Notes under the pieces: model-generated
Seen by the model: only the letters and a program-made list of their open reading frames with translations
Databases searched by the model: none
Told to the model about the DNA's origin: nothing
Source: Carnegiea gigantea
Lineage: Eukaryota > Streptophyta > Magnoliopsida > Caryophyllales > Cactaceae
DNA: 64,000 nt
Assembly (NCBI GenBank): GCA_029747015.1
Contig: JAKOGI010000187.1
Location: 731,001 to 795,000 of the forward strand
Direction of reading: 5' to 3'
Shown here: piece after piece, positions 24,901 through 35,202 of the stretch
Numbering within the stretch: the first letter of the stretch is position 1
Layout of the letters: the number at the start of each line of letters is the position of its first letter
Made by a program: the position numbers and the translations under genes

Positions 24901-26586
24901 AAGGGATGAGAGAAATAACTCATCTGATGTTTTAACTTTGCTGACCCCTACCGGAAATTGTCCGAGACAAAAGTTGAGGGAGGTTGTAGAGTCCGCTGCG
25001 GATATCCCACAGAGACCATTACTGGAAGATGGCATTGACGAACTAAAAGCAAACACGCGAAGACTTGTCCGGCGGCAAGTAAGCATTCTGCCTTTCAGCT
25101 ACTTAAACCCCAGCCGTGCTGGTGTTAACTGTTTTTCTTTTCTCTTCTCTTTTTGTTCATGTGATTTATTTATTACCCTGTTTGAATTATGGTCTCATAT
25201 TACTATCCTAGCTCCAACAATAACAGAACACCATTTTGGTTCTTGCTGAAGCGCAGTTTGGGGGGATCAAAGATGACAAGTTCTGCACAACCTAACTCAT
25301 GCAAACAGGGAGGTGGTTTTTGCAAGGCCCAAAAAGTTTTGACGATATAGATTTTAAGGGGCTAAGAACATTTGGTATAAACTCCTGCAGAGGCACTAGA
25401 AATGATTGCAAATATTGTTAATATATATAGTGACTTTGTGATTTCCCCTAATTATTTGTCACAAATCTAAGCTCGGGAATTGGTTGAATTGACCCACAAA
25501 GTCCCCCTGAAGAGATGTGTCCAACGTGTAGTGTTCTTGCTCTTCCGATTGTTTTAATCATTTGTAGGATGCTATTACGGGATATTTCTGATCACTGTTG
25601 CACAGCTTCTGTGATTTCCTTTTCATGAATTACATCTTTGTCTGATGAATTGGAAACCAAAATTTGCGAAAGGAAGCTGGGATTTGTTAGTTGGATTCAT
25701 GTGCTTAGAATGGAGATGATTGTTTGTGATTTTTGTTGCTTTGCAGAAAAGGAGGATTAGTAGATTGCAGACATTATTTGGGTGGAGCATACAGTATGTT
25801 GATTCTACAGAATCTTTACTTGGTAACACTCTTCCATTCTTATTTTTTGTCTTATCATCAATTCATAAGAATTGTTGACATTTCTGCAACTGTGTTAGTT
25901 TGTAGGTGTTGTGAGGTATATGCCCAAGTGTTGCACTTGAGATATTTTCATGGCAATTCTTTTTGGGGCTAAGTATGCATTGTCTGAGTCTCATCGAGAT
26001 GTCTCAATACTATAATCTGTCATAACGTCACTATATGTTGGATTAAAATGATGAGTTTGGATAACGTAGTCCACAATTGTAGAGATTTGAGGAGGAATTG
26101 TTCATGTTGAAGGCAGTTCTACTCTAATGCCCACCAAATGCACTTCAATGTTTATTATTCCAAATCTTCTGATTTTCAGGCTTTTCAGAGGATACATGGT
26201 TTACCCAAGTGGTCGGACCAGCTGCGAAAATAATCAATGCTTTCCTCAATTCTGATTCAATCTCAGATTCAATGCCCTGTAATGGAGACACTGGTGTTCA
26301 AAAACTTGATGAAAGAGACTTGTGGACTCAGTATATCTGCGAGGCCAGATTCTTCTCTTATTTACAAGAGGTTTGGTCATTGGTTGAAACTACGATGTTT
26401 TGATTTCTGATGGTTTTATGTTTCCTTCTTTAGGCATGTGGAAATAGGGTTCTTCGGGGAGCACATGAATGGGAACAACACAAACAAGGGCGTGGGCATA
26501 GGAAACGAATCGCAAGCCTAAGGAAACGCCAAGCTTCTCTCCCAACTAACTCCCACCCGCCTCAAGGACAAGGGGTCAATACCTAA
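20968..26586 (+). CDS. IPT2: tRNA dimethylallyltransferase, eukaryotic MOD5/IPT2 type
   Basis: Ten exons are read: 20968-21205, 21278-21357, 22214-22282, 23121-23193, 23422-23540, 24410-24484, 24665-25078, 25747-25822, 26180-26343 and 26434-26586 (486 aa). The enzyme adds dimethylallyl to A37 of tRNAs reading U-starting codons, which is also the source of cis-zeatin. The P-loop is GPTGSGKS; conserved pieces are NADSMQVYRGLDVLTNKV, VPHHLLGT, DFRDAAIPLIEDII, VGGTNFYIQ, LDRYVEQRVDRMIEAGLLEE and YTRGLRQAIGVREF. The C-terminus carries a C2H2 finger (CEACGN...HKQGRGH), which bacterial-type plant IPT9 lacks, so IPT2 is the call. An in-frame ATG at 21034 is an alternative start. Oddities: the first intron is GC-AG and in frame, exon 7 has tandem acceptors, and the exon 9 donor is non-standard or ambiguous (see findings). 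Confidence 0.92.
21928..21957. repeat. C20A10 abutting homopolymers in IPT2 intron
   Basis: 20 C then 10 A, within IPT2 intron 2 (21358-22213), so it is outside the coding sequence. Confidence 0.85.
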
Positions 26587-27818
26587 GCTAGCTTATGCCA
26601 CTATTTGCAGACATCCCTAAACAGAGTCCCCTGTCACTTCGAACCAACATGTTTGGTACTAGCTTCCAAAGACTTTACCAGCCATTCCATCTCTTCCCTA
26701 GATGCTGTCGAGGTGGTGGAGCCGGACGTGGAAAACAAGTTGTTGGGGAGGTCTTGCTCTTCGCCAGGGACCGGCCGTACCGAGGGTGAGAGTGATGGGC
26801 AAAAATTATGGACGGGCAGTAATTGCAGTGGGTGTGAAAAGATGAATGTTCATCCTCGTGCTTCTTGCGCTATGTTTTGAAAACTACAGTTTTGTGCCAT
26901 ATCTGCTTCTTCTGGTCATTTTCTACAGTCATCTGATGTGCCTTTTCGTGACCCACGCTGCTCTAATTTAGACATACACATTATGGAAAAAAGATCGGCG
27001 GAGTTGCACCCTTTTTTTTTTTTGTTCTTCTGGTTTAAGTAGGAGCAGCTCTATGCTATTGCCACGTGTCATGACATTTGAAGGTTTTTTTTTTTTTTAA
27101 AAAAAACCTTTGAATTGAATTCTGTTTTACCGTAGCAATCTGCTAGAATCTTCTTACCCCTTGGAGTTGTGGTGGTGTTTAACATCCGAATGGGATTATT
27201 ATTACTATTAAAATGAGATAATTCAAGACTAGGCTAATTATGTGTGCTTGATATTATTTTCTTTTCGTTTTTTCTAGGCATGAAGTTTGTGATATTAATT
27301 CATAATATGTACTATAATAATAATAGTTAAAATTTGAGTAGGAAAAAAAAAAAGAATAATGTACTTAAATTAATGTATAGTTCAACTGATGAATGATATC
27401 AGTCATATCATGGAAATGGGGGAATAAAATCATGTGTTTGGTATGGTCAAATTGTGGAATATAATCTGATTTGTTACTGTTTTTAATCAAATATGTTTTT
27501 AATCAAATATGATTTTTTTTTTTTTTTTTTTTGGGGGGGGGGGGAGGGTGTCTCAAATTAGGGGAGGCCTTATTATCAAGGTCCAAAAGCTAACCACCAA
27601 CAGCATTAATTTTTTATCTTTTTTTTTTAAAAAAAAAAAAAACGGTAACAGGTTCAATTCATAATGCTCACATTCTATTAACTTACGAGGCAATACAAGT
27701 AGGTCTTGAGCCTTTGTTCTTACAAGAATGTCCCATTTTCCCGTTTCCTATATGTACTTAACACATAGCTTCAATGTTTACCATTATTTTTAAAACAAAA
27801 AAAGAATTCTAAACTTTA
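26587..27818. other. IPT2 3' flank and AT-rich spacer
   Basis: The 3' UTR of IPT2 probably occupies the first few hundred bases. A hairpin-like TTGAAGGTTTTTT...AAAAAACCTTTGAA lies at about 27077-27113. T20G12 at 27513-27544 is one of the abutting homopolymer pairs. I see no gene. Confidence 0.45.
27513..27544. repeat. T20G12 abutting homopolymers
   Basis: A run of 20 T passes directly into 12 G. It is one of more than ten such T(n)G(n) or C(n)A(n) pairs in the window. Confidence 0.85.
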
Positions 27819-28141
27819 GGGTCTGTTTTTTTCGTTGAAAAATATGAGTTGATAAATTAACGAGGTTGGTTGAAATTGTTAGAAGCGGGTTAAAGGAGGT
27901 TGAAGTAGGTATTTTTTTGTTGAAGTGGATTGAAGTTGGTTGAAGTAGGTTAAATTTTTTTTTTTTTGGTGTATAATGGGTAGAAGTTGGTTAAAATAGT
28001 AGAAAATTGGTTGAAGTTGATTGAAGTGAATTAAAGTTGGTTGAAATGGATTTTTTTTTTTTTTTAATTGAAGTTGATGAAGTAGGTTGAAGTGGGTTCA
28101 AGTTTATTGAAAGTGATATTTACCAATAAAAAAATAGGGCC
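27819..28141 (-). mobile_element. Harbinger-like MITE, TTGAAGT-repeat family, copy 1
   Basis: The ends are GGGTCTGTTTTTTT (left) and AAAAAAATAGGGCC (right), inverted copies of each other, next to TTA on the left and TAA on the right. The interior is made of imperfect TTGAAG(T)(A/T/G)GG(T)TTGAAG units. It is the same family as 32700-33013, in the opposite orientation. Confidence 0.65.
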
Positions 28142-28830
28142 TAAAACAGTTTAATACTTGGTCACTAACACTTGGCCTCAATGCTTATTTTTTTTTAAAA
28201 AAAGAAAGAAGTCTTAAAATTTAATCAATTTAACACTTTAAACAATACATGAAATTGGGATTTAATACTCCAAATACTATGCCGTTTTCGAATTTCCAAG
28301 CAACCAACTAGTTAAAAGGATACGTATTACCTTCTTTCTTAAAGAACATTTAAAGTGCTTCTTTCTTAAAAATATATATACGTGGACAAGCATATAAGAA
28401 ATTGCCAACTTTGACTATTAGCACTTTAATGGCCCCGATTTTTTTGGGGGGAGGGGGGGAGTTGTTGGCTGATTATGATATGAAATGCAATGTTTTCTTT
28501 CACATCCATAGTTAATTAACAACCCGAGTGTTATTTTTTGCATGTCTCGTGCTTGGAATAAATGTATTCTTGTTTTTGAGATGGATTGTATTCTTTGATT
28601 TTTGGGCTCCTGTTTTATCAGAGTGAGTAACTGATGTCTATATCATAGTAGAGTTCTTCCATTATATATATGTTTTATCAGAGTGGGTAATAGGTTGGTA
28701 TTGCTGGCTTAAATTAGTAGAAAAATTTGTTATTGAGTTTTTTGCCCCCTCCATCTGCTCCCATTTGGAAAAATCACACGATCCTTTGATAAATTTTGGG
28801 GAAAAAAAAAGTAAGCATTAAAAAAGTCAA

Positions 28831-28873
<43 letters not shown>

Positions 28874-29040
28874 AAAAGCGGCTCATGATCTTTCCCAAAA
28901 GCCCCCACTACCATATTTGGAAGCAGATATGTGCAACGGCGCCGTTAGATCTATTACCCAATACGTAAACCCAGAGGACGGAAGGCGCCAGATTCCTGAC
29001 GACCGTCCTTACGGCCGTCATGTTTTTGTATAGTACACCA
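28142..29040. other. Intergenic; long C30A14 homopolymer pair
   Basis: No gene is seen. A run of 30 C directly followed by 14 A lies at 28834-28877, about 320 bp upstream of the DREB1-like start codon. TT(T)nG runs occur at about 28440-28461. Confidence 0.55.
28834..28877. repeat. C30A14 abutting homopolymers
   Basis: The longest such pair in the window: 30 C followed directly by 14 A, upstream of the DREB1-like gene. On the other strand it reads T14G30. Confidence 0.85.
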
Positions 29041-29197
29041 TTCCACGCGCGGACACGTGGCTGCTTCTTAAAAAATATTTTAAATTGCTTCACATGCTCT
29101 AAAACCTTGTCCCTCAATTACACACGTGTTCAATATTTACTTTACATATATCCCCTAATTTCAGCTCACACCCCCACTCACCCTGCAATCTGCACGC
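29041..29197 (+). promoter_or_regulatory. DREB1-like promoter: CAMTA-type site, two G-boxes, TATA
   Basis: ACGCGC at 29045-29050 fits the CAMTA core (vCGCGb). CACGTG G-boxes lie at 29054-29059 and 29123-29128. A TATA-like CATATATC at 29145-29152 stands about 50 bases before the first ATG. CAMTA sites and E/G-boxes are known inputs of Arabidopsis CBF promoters. That the same inputs work here is inference. Confidence 0.5.
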
Positions 29198-29986
29198 ATG
29201 AAATCTCCCCTACCCTTTCCTCATTTTCTATTTCCAATGAATTCTGAGTTGCTAGAATCCTCGTCTCAGCTACCACCAGCATCTTCTCCTCCAGTTTCGA
29301 GTGGGGGCGAGTCTGGAGATTCAATAAGCGCTCCAGACTCGCCCACCACTCCGCCACTGCAGCCGGTCTCTAATATGACTCCGCTTCTGAATCTGCTCCC
29401 TCAGAAGCGGAGGGCCGGCAGGAAGAAATTCCGAGAGACCCGTCACCCCATATACCATGGGGTCCGCCAGAGGGACGGTGGCAAGTGGGTTTGTGAGATT
29501 AGGGAGCCTCACAAGAAGACCAGGATCTGGTTAGGAACTTACCCTAATCCAGAGCTGGCAGCTAGGGCATATGATGTTGCTGCCCTGGCACTAAGGGGCG
29601 ACCAAGCTGTCCTCAACTTTCCGGACTCAGCCTGGTTCGCCCCTCGAGCCAAGTCATCCTCACCCCGAGACATCCGGCGAGCCGCCCTTGAAGCCACAAA
29701 AAGGCTGGATCATGCCCTATCATACTCATCAGCTGGTGGTAATCAAATTGACGAGCAGGTGGAAGATTCTTGCGGAAGCAATGGCTTGGAAGGTGCCGAG
29801 AAGAGTGTCGAAGATTCTAGAGGGTCGTTTTGGGATGAAGAGGCTATTTTTAATATGCCTGGATTGATTGATAGTATGGCTGAGGGGATGCTTCTTACCC
29901 CACCGGCTTTGAAGAGGGGAATTAATTGGGATGGGATTGATCAAGATGAGGGGGCTGCTTCCTTCATAGACTTAGATTTGTGGTGA
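29198..29986 (+). CDS. DREB1: DREB1/CBF-type AP2/ERF transcription factor
   Basis: An intronless 262-aa frame; ATG at 29237 is an equally possible start (249 aa). It holds one AP2 domain (about residues 85-142; [19 protein letters not shown] and [19 protein letters not shown]). This is bracketed by the DREB1/CBF signatures [15 protein letters not shown] before it and FPDSAW after it. Members bind CRT/DRE (CCGAC) elements and activate cold or drought genes in the nucleus. The [10 protein letters not shown] stretch also serves as a nuclear signal in the family. The C-terminal third is acidic ([31 protein letters not shown]), as expected of an activation region, and ends DLDLW rather than the usual LWSY-type end. 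The AP2 start reads YHGVR where YRGVR is usual. Lack of introns is typical of the family. Confidence 0.93.
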   Translation: MKSPLPFPHFLFPMNSELLESSSQLPPASSPPVSSGGESGDSISAPDSPTTPPLQPVSNMTPLLNLLPQKRRAGRKKFRETRHPIYHGVRQRDGGKWVCEIREPHKKTRIWLGTYPNPELAARAYDVAALALRGDQAVLNFPDSAWFAPRAKSSSPRDIRRAALEATKRLDHALSYSSAGGNQIDEQVEDSCGSNGLEGAEKSVEDSRGSFWDEEAIFNMPGLIDSMAEGMLLTPPALKRGINWDGIDQDEGAASFIDLDLW

Positions 29987-32699
29987 TACCAATTAATTTA
30001 TGAGTAACAAATTTTGGTAGGGTTTTAGAGTTGAGAATTATTTTTTTAAACTATATATTAATTAATTGTCGTGGATTGATATATACTTAAATAATACTCC
30101 TGGAAGTTATATAAGCGAAATATATATTAATAACCATTTATATGACAAATACACGTTGAAAAATGCGTGTATGTGTGTGTGTATCTCTCTCTATATATAT
30201 ATACACACACACACACATGATAACGGGATTATATGCTCCCGAAAATATGCAATAATTTGGCAATAAAACATTTCAGTGAAGATTGTCTACTATTTCTTTT
30301 TTGGTTCGCAGTATGTGAATAAACTGTCTCACTCAACAAGGTACAATAAATTAAAAAAATAGCCATTTTACATTTACAGAGTAAATTAATCAAGAATCTC
30401 ACATTCTATCCACGTACTACAAAAGTACGTTTTCAAGAGATATTGAAATTAATTCATGACATGATGTAGATAGTTCAGAATAAGCAATATCATTTTTGAG
30501 AGTTAAGTAGGTCTCTCTTTTCTTTTTGTTTTTCCCTTTGGGTTAGAAAAAAGCTTGTTTGATTAACTAAAATAAATACACAATAGAACCTTGTTTCTTA
30601 AGTTGGGTTTTTTTTGGGGGGTACACATAGGTGTATTTATCATAGCACTTCATTGTAAATTAGGGTAGGAGGCCAATGAGCTGAGATCTTGATTTGATGA
30701 TGATTAAGATTCAGGCTTTAAGTATTATTAGTTCTAATATACGTTTGATTGCCACTTCTTTAATTACATTGTAATTATATTATACTGTCTTTTGTAACTC
30801 ATATAAACTAGAAAATTAGGAATAGAAAATATAAACATGTACCACTTAACCTAGATTAAAAAAGAATAAAAATTGAGAGCACAATCTGTAGTTGGGCATA
30901 TGGATTCCTAAATTTGTAATTTGGATGCCAAAAGGATTATAATAATGAAAGTTTTCGGATAAAATCACTTAATGATAAATTATTATGAGACTATATATTA
31001 AGCAATATGGACTTAACAAGTAAGGCTAGCCTGTAATTGTCCTAGAATAAGTATATGTCAAATATTCTTACTTAAGACAAACTATTTTAATAATTAAAAT
31101 AAAATTATGGAGTCCACATAAACCTTTGTCGGTAGTTAATTAATTCAACTTGTATAAATCTCGCTTTGTGTATAAACACTTTAGAAAGTCATGTAAGTAC
31201 ATATACATTAAAAATTGTTTATAAATAAACGTGGAACAAAATATATATTCGATAATTGAGAGCGTGCACTCTAAATGCATAATTGATATACATATATAAC
31301 ATCTTAAGATTGCATATTGAGTAAATTAAATATTCCTGTTAAGGTTCAATTATTTGACAAACAAACTATATCTATTACGAGCAGGAGCACGAACTTGTTG
31401 TATAGGTTAACTTTATATAAGACAACCTGATGATCGTACGTGATCAGGCAAAAATTTAACATGATATTAGAGCATATTGTTTGATGGTTTATCACTGCCT
31501 CTAGCATCACATCATATCACGTGTTTCACCTTGTCAGTAGCCCATGCAGGAAGAGGACATCATGAAAAATATAAAAGCGAGTATCGTCTTAAATTGAAAA
31601 TACTATAGGTCTTGGACATGTATATATAATGCTGGGAACTACACCACCCATTGCCAACTAACTTTAACTTGAAACCTCAGTTGAACTTATAATATACGTC
31701 ACTCGTTTGTTCTCAGGTCCAGTTCACATAAAATTAACAAAAACCAAACAATTTAATATTGATGATAATCGTTCGAACTTTCAAAATATTGCAAAGGATT
31801 ATATTTTTGAGACGGAGAAAATATCACAGCAAAAGGCCTTCAAGGGGAAATGAACTATATAATAGGCCTAGTCAATGAAGTTTTGATCTAATAATTTCAA
31901 AAGGAGATTATTTTTTGGTGTAAATTTTAAACGGAAATTATGGATACATTCGATTTTAGATTTGATTAATTACCTTATCTCCCATAATACGGTAATTATA
32001 TTATAATAAATTTTATTTTTATGACTTCTTAAACCTTAAAAATGAAAACAAAAACAAAAATGACCTTATTTTGTATTCACTAGCTAGGATAAAGTTTCTC
32101 TAGAACTATAATTTTCGGACTTAACGCCTCTTCTGCATCCAAAAAAAATAATCTCTAGAATTTATTTTTATATTTTTCCAGAAGAAAATAAAAAGGATGG
32201 GGGGATAAAGAGAGCTAGCACAGATGACTTCGAAGTCATCAAGTCTTTGGAATATCTATCAATTAACTGGCCAATGTGATAGTACTAATTTTTCAAGTAC
32301 ATTTTTTCAACTCACGTTTCTTAGTTGTTTTGAAACGAAACAAAAAAAAAAAGGCATAAAATTCCACTTTGACATGGTCCAAATTAAAAGATTCCCACCA
32401 CATAAATTATTGACCGCTGTTATATCCCTCATATGCAAAGCAGTCTTTTCCATCGATACAATCCTTTAAAAAATCATGGCTCCATAGTCAATACAACTGT
32501 AGTAAGATGTAGATGTTTTCTCTAGATAAACTTCAATATTTCAATATCTTTTTCATAGGAGACTATGAAATTCACAAATATTTCAGCACATATTAATTAT
32601 ATTTTGAAAGTTGGCTTAAAATAATATGAGATATAAAATAAATATCTAAGACAATTCAAGCTAGCCATGCTATTTCTTTGATATATGTAATAACTTTTA
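29987..32699. other. Intergenic, AT-rich, no gene seen
   Basis: The first few hundred bases should include the DREB1-like 3' UTR. A short TG/TA/CA microsatellite lies at 30166-30220. The rest is AT-rich with no frame, RNA gene or clear repeat that I can support. Confidence 0.5.
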
Positions 32700-33013
32700 G
32701 GCTCTGTTCTTTTTGTTGGTAAATTCAAATTTACCAACCTCAACTTACTTTAACCCACTTCAATCTGTTTCAAAACTTTAATAAAAAAAATACACATTTT
32801 AATTAACTTCAACCCACTTCAGCCAGATTCAACCAATTTCAACCCACTTTCTACTATTTTAATCAACTTCTACCCACTTCAGCCTACTTCAATCAACTTT
32901 AACCTACTTCAACAAAAAAATACTCATCTCAACCTATTTCAATCTATTTCAATCAATTTCAACTAATTTCATCAATTTACTAACCTACATTTTTCAACAA
33001 AAAGAACATACCC
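32700..33013 (+). mobile_element. Harbinger-like MITE, TTGAAGT-repeat family, copy 2
   Basis: Ends GGCTCTGTTCTTTTTGTTG (left) and CAACAAAAAGAACATACCC (right) form terminal inverted repeats matching at 16 of 19 positions. A TTA lies on each side (32697-32699 and 33014-33016), the target duplication of PIF/Harbinger elements. The interior is a run of imperfect AACCCACTTCAA-type units, the reverse complement of the motif in copy 1 at 27819-28141. Confidence 0.8.
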
Positions 33014-33217
33014 TTAATCAATTTACATAGTATATATATATTGCTCACTTTAGAGTGCATACATAGTTTAAGCAATATTGATGACATTATTTTGATATGG
33101 CTTATTTTTTGGGGTATTATCTTATACATCTAATATTATTCAAGATATTATTTTAAATATTTACATTTGTTTTGCTATGTTGTCAAGCCTTTGCTTTCAT
33201 ATTATTCTTGTACATTA

Positions 33218-33813
33218 TGTAAACGCAAATTTCGCGCCTAAAACAAATTAGATAAGAAATTTAGCAACAAATTGAATTTTGTATTAACATTGTATATGAG
33301 TACAATATTTGAATTTGATACAATAAATGATCATCTAATTCGATCTCCTAATGACTTGAGTATTCTGAGGGCATGATGCTTGATCTCGGTTGATACAAGT
33401 CAGTTGAAGAACTCTGAAGGTCGTTCTTGATTTTGATCTGCAAGTGGCTGATTATGATTTCTGAAACTCTGCAAGTCTTGATCCTTCTCGCTTGATAGCT
33501 GAATGCTCCTTGCTGTCTGAGCTCTGAATTCTGCCAAATGCTGAACGCCCCAAATGAAGGGAGAAGACCCCTATTTATAGGCTCTGCCGGCTAGGGTTGG
33601 AGCCGGGTTTTGGGCCTAGGCCCAGTAATTATTTTCTTATAAAATAATTACTAATTTCTGTATCATCGATGACACGTGGCGGCTTTTGATTGGCTGCACT
33701 TAATTTTGACCAAACGGGTCCACCAAAGTCAACGCGACACGTGGCAATTTATGGTTGGGCCATTTTTTACACGTGGCATCATCTGATTCATTATAGAATT
33801 TTTGCTTTCTACA
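33218..33813 (-). repeat. 3' LTR of the gag-only element
   Basis: It aligns end to end with 36938-37534, with roughly 30-35 differences by eye (about 5-6%), mainly C/T and G/A changes. The complement of TATAAATAG is at 33571-33579. Confidence 0.88.
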
Positions 33814-34439
33814 AATGCCCCCTCGAGAGTCGGCCGTGCAATCGATTTTTTTTTTTTTTTGGTTTTGAAGCGGCTAAGTCTCGAATGCGCAATCGATGCA
33901 GATGATCAAAACTTTGGGGGTTAATATTTTTCTTATTTGCCCCCCTTTTTAACTTTGGTTTGGTAGTTGGCACGTATTGCTTTTCTTTTTTTTTTCCTTT
34001 TTCTTTCTTTTTTTTTTCAATGATAATTTCTAAGTTTATAATTTGTGATAAAATTCTATCGACAGTTCTAGATAGAAGTTGTCAATAATTCAAAGAGATG
34101 AAATCTACCAATATTCGAATTGGAGTAATAATGGGAAGTTTCAATTGCCTACTATATAAACCTATCCTCAGGTTCCTCCAATTCACCAAAATTTTCTTAT
34201 TCCGTGTCTACGACTTGAGGTTTTTTTTTTTTTTTTGGGCAAATACTTTATTTTTCATATGCTGCTTCAGCCTTAAACTCGTCAAGCTTAACTTTCATCT
34301 TCTGGTTCTCAGACTCCAACTCCGAGATTTTTGTATCTAACTCAGCAATTGAGGCAAGAGCTGGATAAGGATCCGGAGCCTCATAAAGCTTCTGATAGAT
34401 GTTAGGAAAAGCATTTTCTCCAAATTTTGAGAGTCATAG

Positions 34440-35140
34440 AATTCACTTCAAAGTTTGTAATTTTGTTGACTTGATGGACTGTGGGTGACTTGGAAGTCTT
34501 TGATTTTGACGGCTTGAGTATCCTGTGGGTGACTTGATAGTCTATGCTGACTTGAGAGTCTAGGGTGACTTGAGAGTCAAAGCTATTGATGACTTGAGAG
34601 TCGTTGAATTCACTTCAAAGCTTACAATTTTCTCGACTTGATAATCTTTAGGCGACTTGGAAGTCCTTGATTTTGATGATTTTAGAGTCTGTCAAGCCCG
34701 ATTTTGAAGTTTGGCAGGATCGACTTCGAGTTCTCAGAGTTTGATGGCTGAGGTGTCTGTAGAAGCTTACCTGCAAGTCTTAGTGCTTCTCAACTCAAAA
34801 GCCCGTAAAGGCTAACATAGAAGTCTTAGAGTTTGGTGACTTGAGAGTCTGCTAATATTAACTTAGAAGTCTGAGAGTTTTGCGACTTGGGAGTCTTTGA
34901 CATTTTATGACTTTGAATGCAGGATTTGCTTAAGAGTCCTGCATGATTGACTTTAGAGTCAGAGAGTTCGATAACATAGGTGTTTCTAGAGGCTGACTTA
35001 GAAGTTTTAGAGTTTGGATGACTTGACAGTCTAATATGAGTGACTTGAGAGTCTTCGAGTCTCTACAAGGAGTGCCTTAAAAGTCTGTAAGTTCTTTGAT
35101 GACTTAGAAGTCTATAGAGGTTGACTTGGAAGTCTGCCCC
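34440..35140. repeat. Array of quasi-palindromic GACTT(N)nAGTC motifs
   Basis: About twenty 12-base units such as GACTTGAGAGTC, GACTTGGAAGTC, GACTTAGAAGTC and GACTTGACAGTC are spread irregularly, 10-60 bases apart. They sit between the broken gag and the 3' LTR of the element. Each unit is close to its own reverse complement. Spacers are not conserved, so this is not a simple minisatellite. Confidence 0.8.
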
Positions 35141-35202
35141 CTAAACGACCATTTTGGGTTGTTCTCTTCCAAAGCACTTTCTAATATGACCATAATGGAT
35201 GA

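Noticed and set aside
26605..26880. 91-codon frame after IPT2
   Set aside because: It lies in the expected 3' UTR and has no recognisable domain or splice link to IPT2.
27075..27115. Hairpin with T-run/A-run as a terminator or microRNA precursor
   Set aside because: The stem is mainly poly-T/poly-A with a short GAAGG/CCTTT arm; such sequences are common in AT-rich plant DNA and no mature-sized duplex can be argued.
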